NCBI GenBank assembly: GCA_034432655.1
Contig: DAOUBP010000047.1
Span: 1-6,530 of the forward strand
Source of the DNA: DAOUBP01 sp034432655
GTDB lineage: Bacteria > Chloroflexota > Anaerolineae > CG2-30-64-16
DNA: 6,530 nt
Reading direction: 5' to 3'
Of this stretch, positions 6,040 through 6,530 are shown piece after piece. The notes under the pieces were generated by a model that did not search any database, was not told where the DNA came from, and saw only the letters and a list, made by a program, of their open reading frames with translations. The first letter of the stretch is position 1. Each line of letters opens with the position of its first letter. The translations under genes and the position numbers were made by a program.

Positions 6040-6530
6040 CTAGCGGGAACGACTTCGCAGCAGCCAGATCAGGCCTAACACCAGCGCAGCAACCGCCGCA
6101 AAAGTCAGGAGCAGCGAAACAAGCATGTTCACGGGGTTGGCTTCCTGCCGGGCCGGGCTTGGAGTTACGGTAGGGACGGCTGTCACCGCCCTACGGGTAG
6201 GAGTGACCGTCGGCGTCATGGTGGGCAGGGGCGTGGCTGTCGGGGTGGGCGCCGGCGGGATGGCCTGAAGGGTGTATCGCCATTGGTAGTGGCCCTGTGC
6301 GTCGTCAGCGTAGAGCTGGCGCGGGGTCAGGCTGTCAACCACCAGGGAGGACGGCGCGAAAGCCAGCGGGCCGCCGACCGGGAGCCAGTTCCGACCTCCG
6401 TTAGGGCTGATCAGGAGCTGGCCGCCGGCCCGGCTCCATAGCACGCCGGGGTCGCTCCAATCACGGAAGACGACTCCGGACATGCCGTTCGGGCTGGGTG
6501 CCGTATCCAGCAGGCGCCAGGTGGAACCGA
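6040..6530 (-). CDS. C-terminal part of a membrane-anchored Asp-box (BNR-like) surface protein
   Basis: The frame is open to the right edge, so only the last 162 residues are present; an ATG at 6483 is internal, not the start. The visible part begins with GSTW, the end of one Asp-box, and holds a full Asp-box, SPNGGRNW (consensus S-x-D/N-x-G-x-x-W). The two Trp residues are 44 apart, a spacing typical of blades in sialidase, sortilin or Ycf48-like beta-propellers. A Pro/Thr-rich stalk follows (PTPTATPLPTMTPTVTPT and more), then a membrane helix in the last 30 or so residues and a basic tail (RSRSR). The propeller should be outside the cell, held off the membrane by the stalk. Asp-boxes mark a fold rather than a reaction, so no enzyme activity is claimed. 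The stalk composition is common in Chloroflexota. TAG stop at 6042-6040, 22 bases before the lipoprotein gene. Confidence 0.88.
   Translation of the reverse strand, partial: GSTWRLLDTAPSPNGMSGVVFRDWSDPGVLWSRAGGQLLISPNGGRNWLPVGGPLAFAPSSLVVDSLTPRQLYADDAQGHYQWRYTLQAIPPAPTPTATPLPTMTPTVTPTRRAVTAVPTVTPSPARQEANPVNMLVSLLLTFAAVAALVLGLIWLLRSRSR

Overview
The window is a compact, GC-rich stretch of bacterial DNA in which every supportable gene lies on the minus strand, so transcription runs from right to left. I see six complete genes and two cut by the window edges. I see no tRNA, rRNA, CRISPR array, transposase or integrase. Some features suggest Chloroflexota (for example Anaerolineae or a relative): a Pro/Thr-rich stalk of the 'PTPTATP' type on a membrane-anchored Asp-box protein, several membrane proteins with a terminal double-cysteine zinc ribbon, and strong AGGAGG ribosome sites. 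This placement is an inference from style, not from a marker gene.

Layout in transcription order: (1) the C-terminal end of a surface Asp-box (BNR-like, probable beta-propeller) protein with a stalk and a final membrane helix; (2) a lipoprotein that also has a membrane helix and a C-terminal zinc ribbon; (3) a 90-base gap holding a perfect 33-base inverted repeat; (4) a membrane protein with an N-terminal zinc ribbon; (5) a 923-residue HerA/VirB4-like P-loop ATPase, the dominant gene; (6) a 67-residue helical protein; (7) a 103-residue acidic, probably disordered protein; (8) a four-helix membrane protein with a C-terminal zinc ribbon; (9) the start of a second copy of the 103-residue protein type, cut by the left edge. 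Gaps between genes are 22, 90, 2, 26, 21, 47 and 77 bases, consistent with one operon or two closely linked ones.

The genes could form a membrane-associated machine. The ATPase would be the cytoplasmic motor. Three membrane proteins present zinc ribbons that are predicted to face the cytoplasm, and the lipoprotein and Asp-box protein would act outside. The small tandem-related proteins could be substrates, adaptors or regulators. None of these genes matches a named defence, conjugation or secretion system that I recognise: no nuclease accompanies the HerA-like ATPase, and no relaxase, pilin or WXG100 motif is visible. The system-level reading is therefore a hypothesis. The ATPase assignment and the relatedness of the two small proteins are well supported by the sequence itself.
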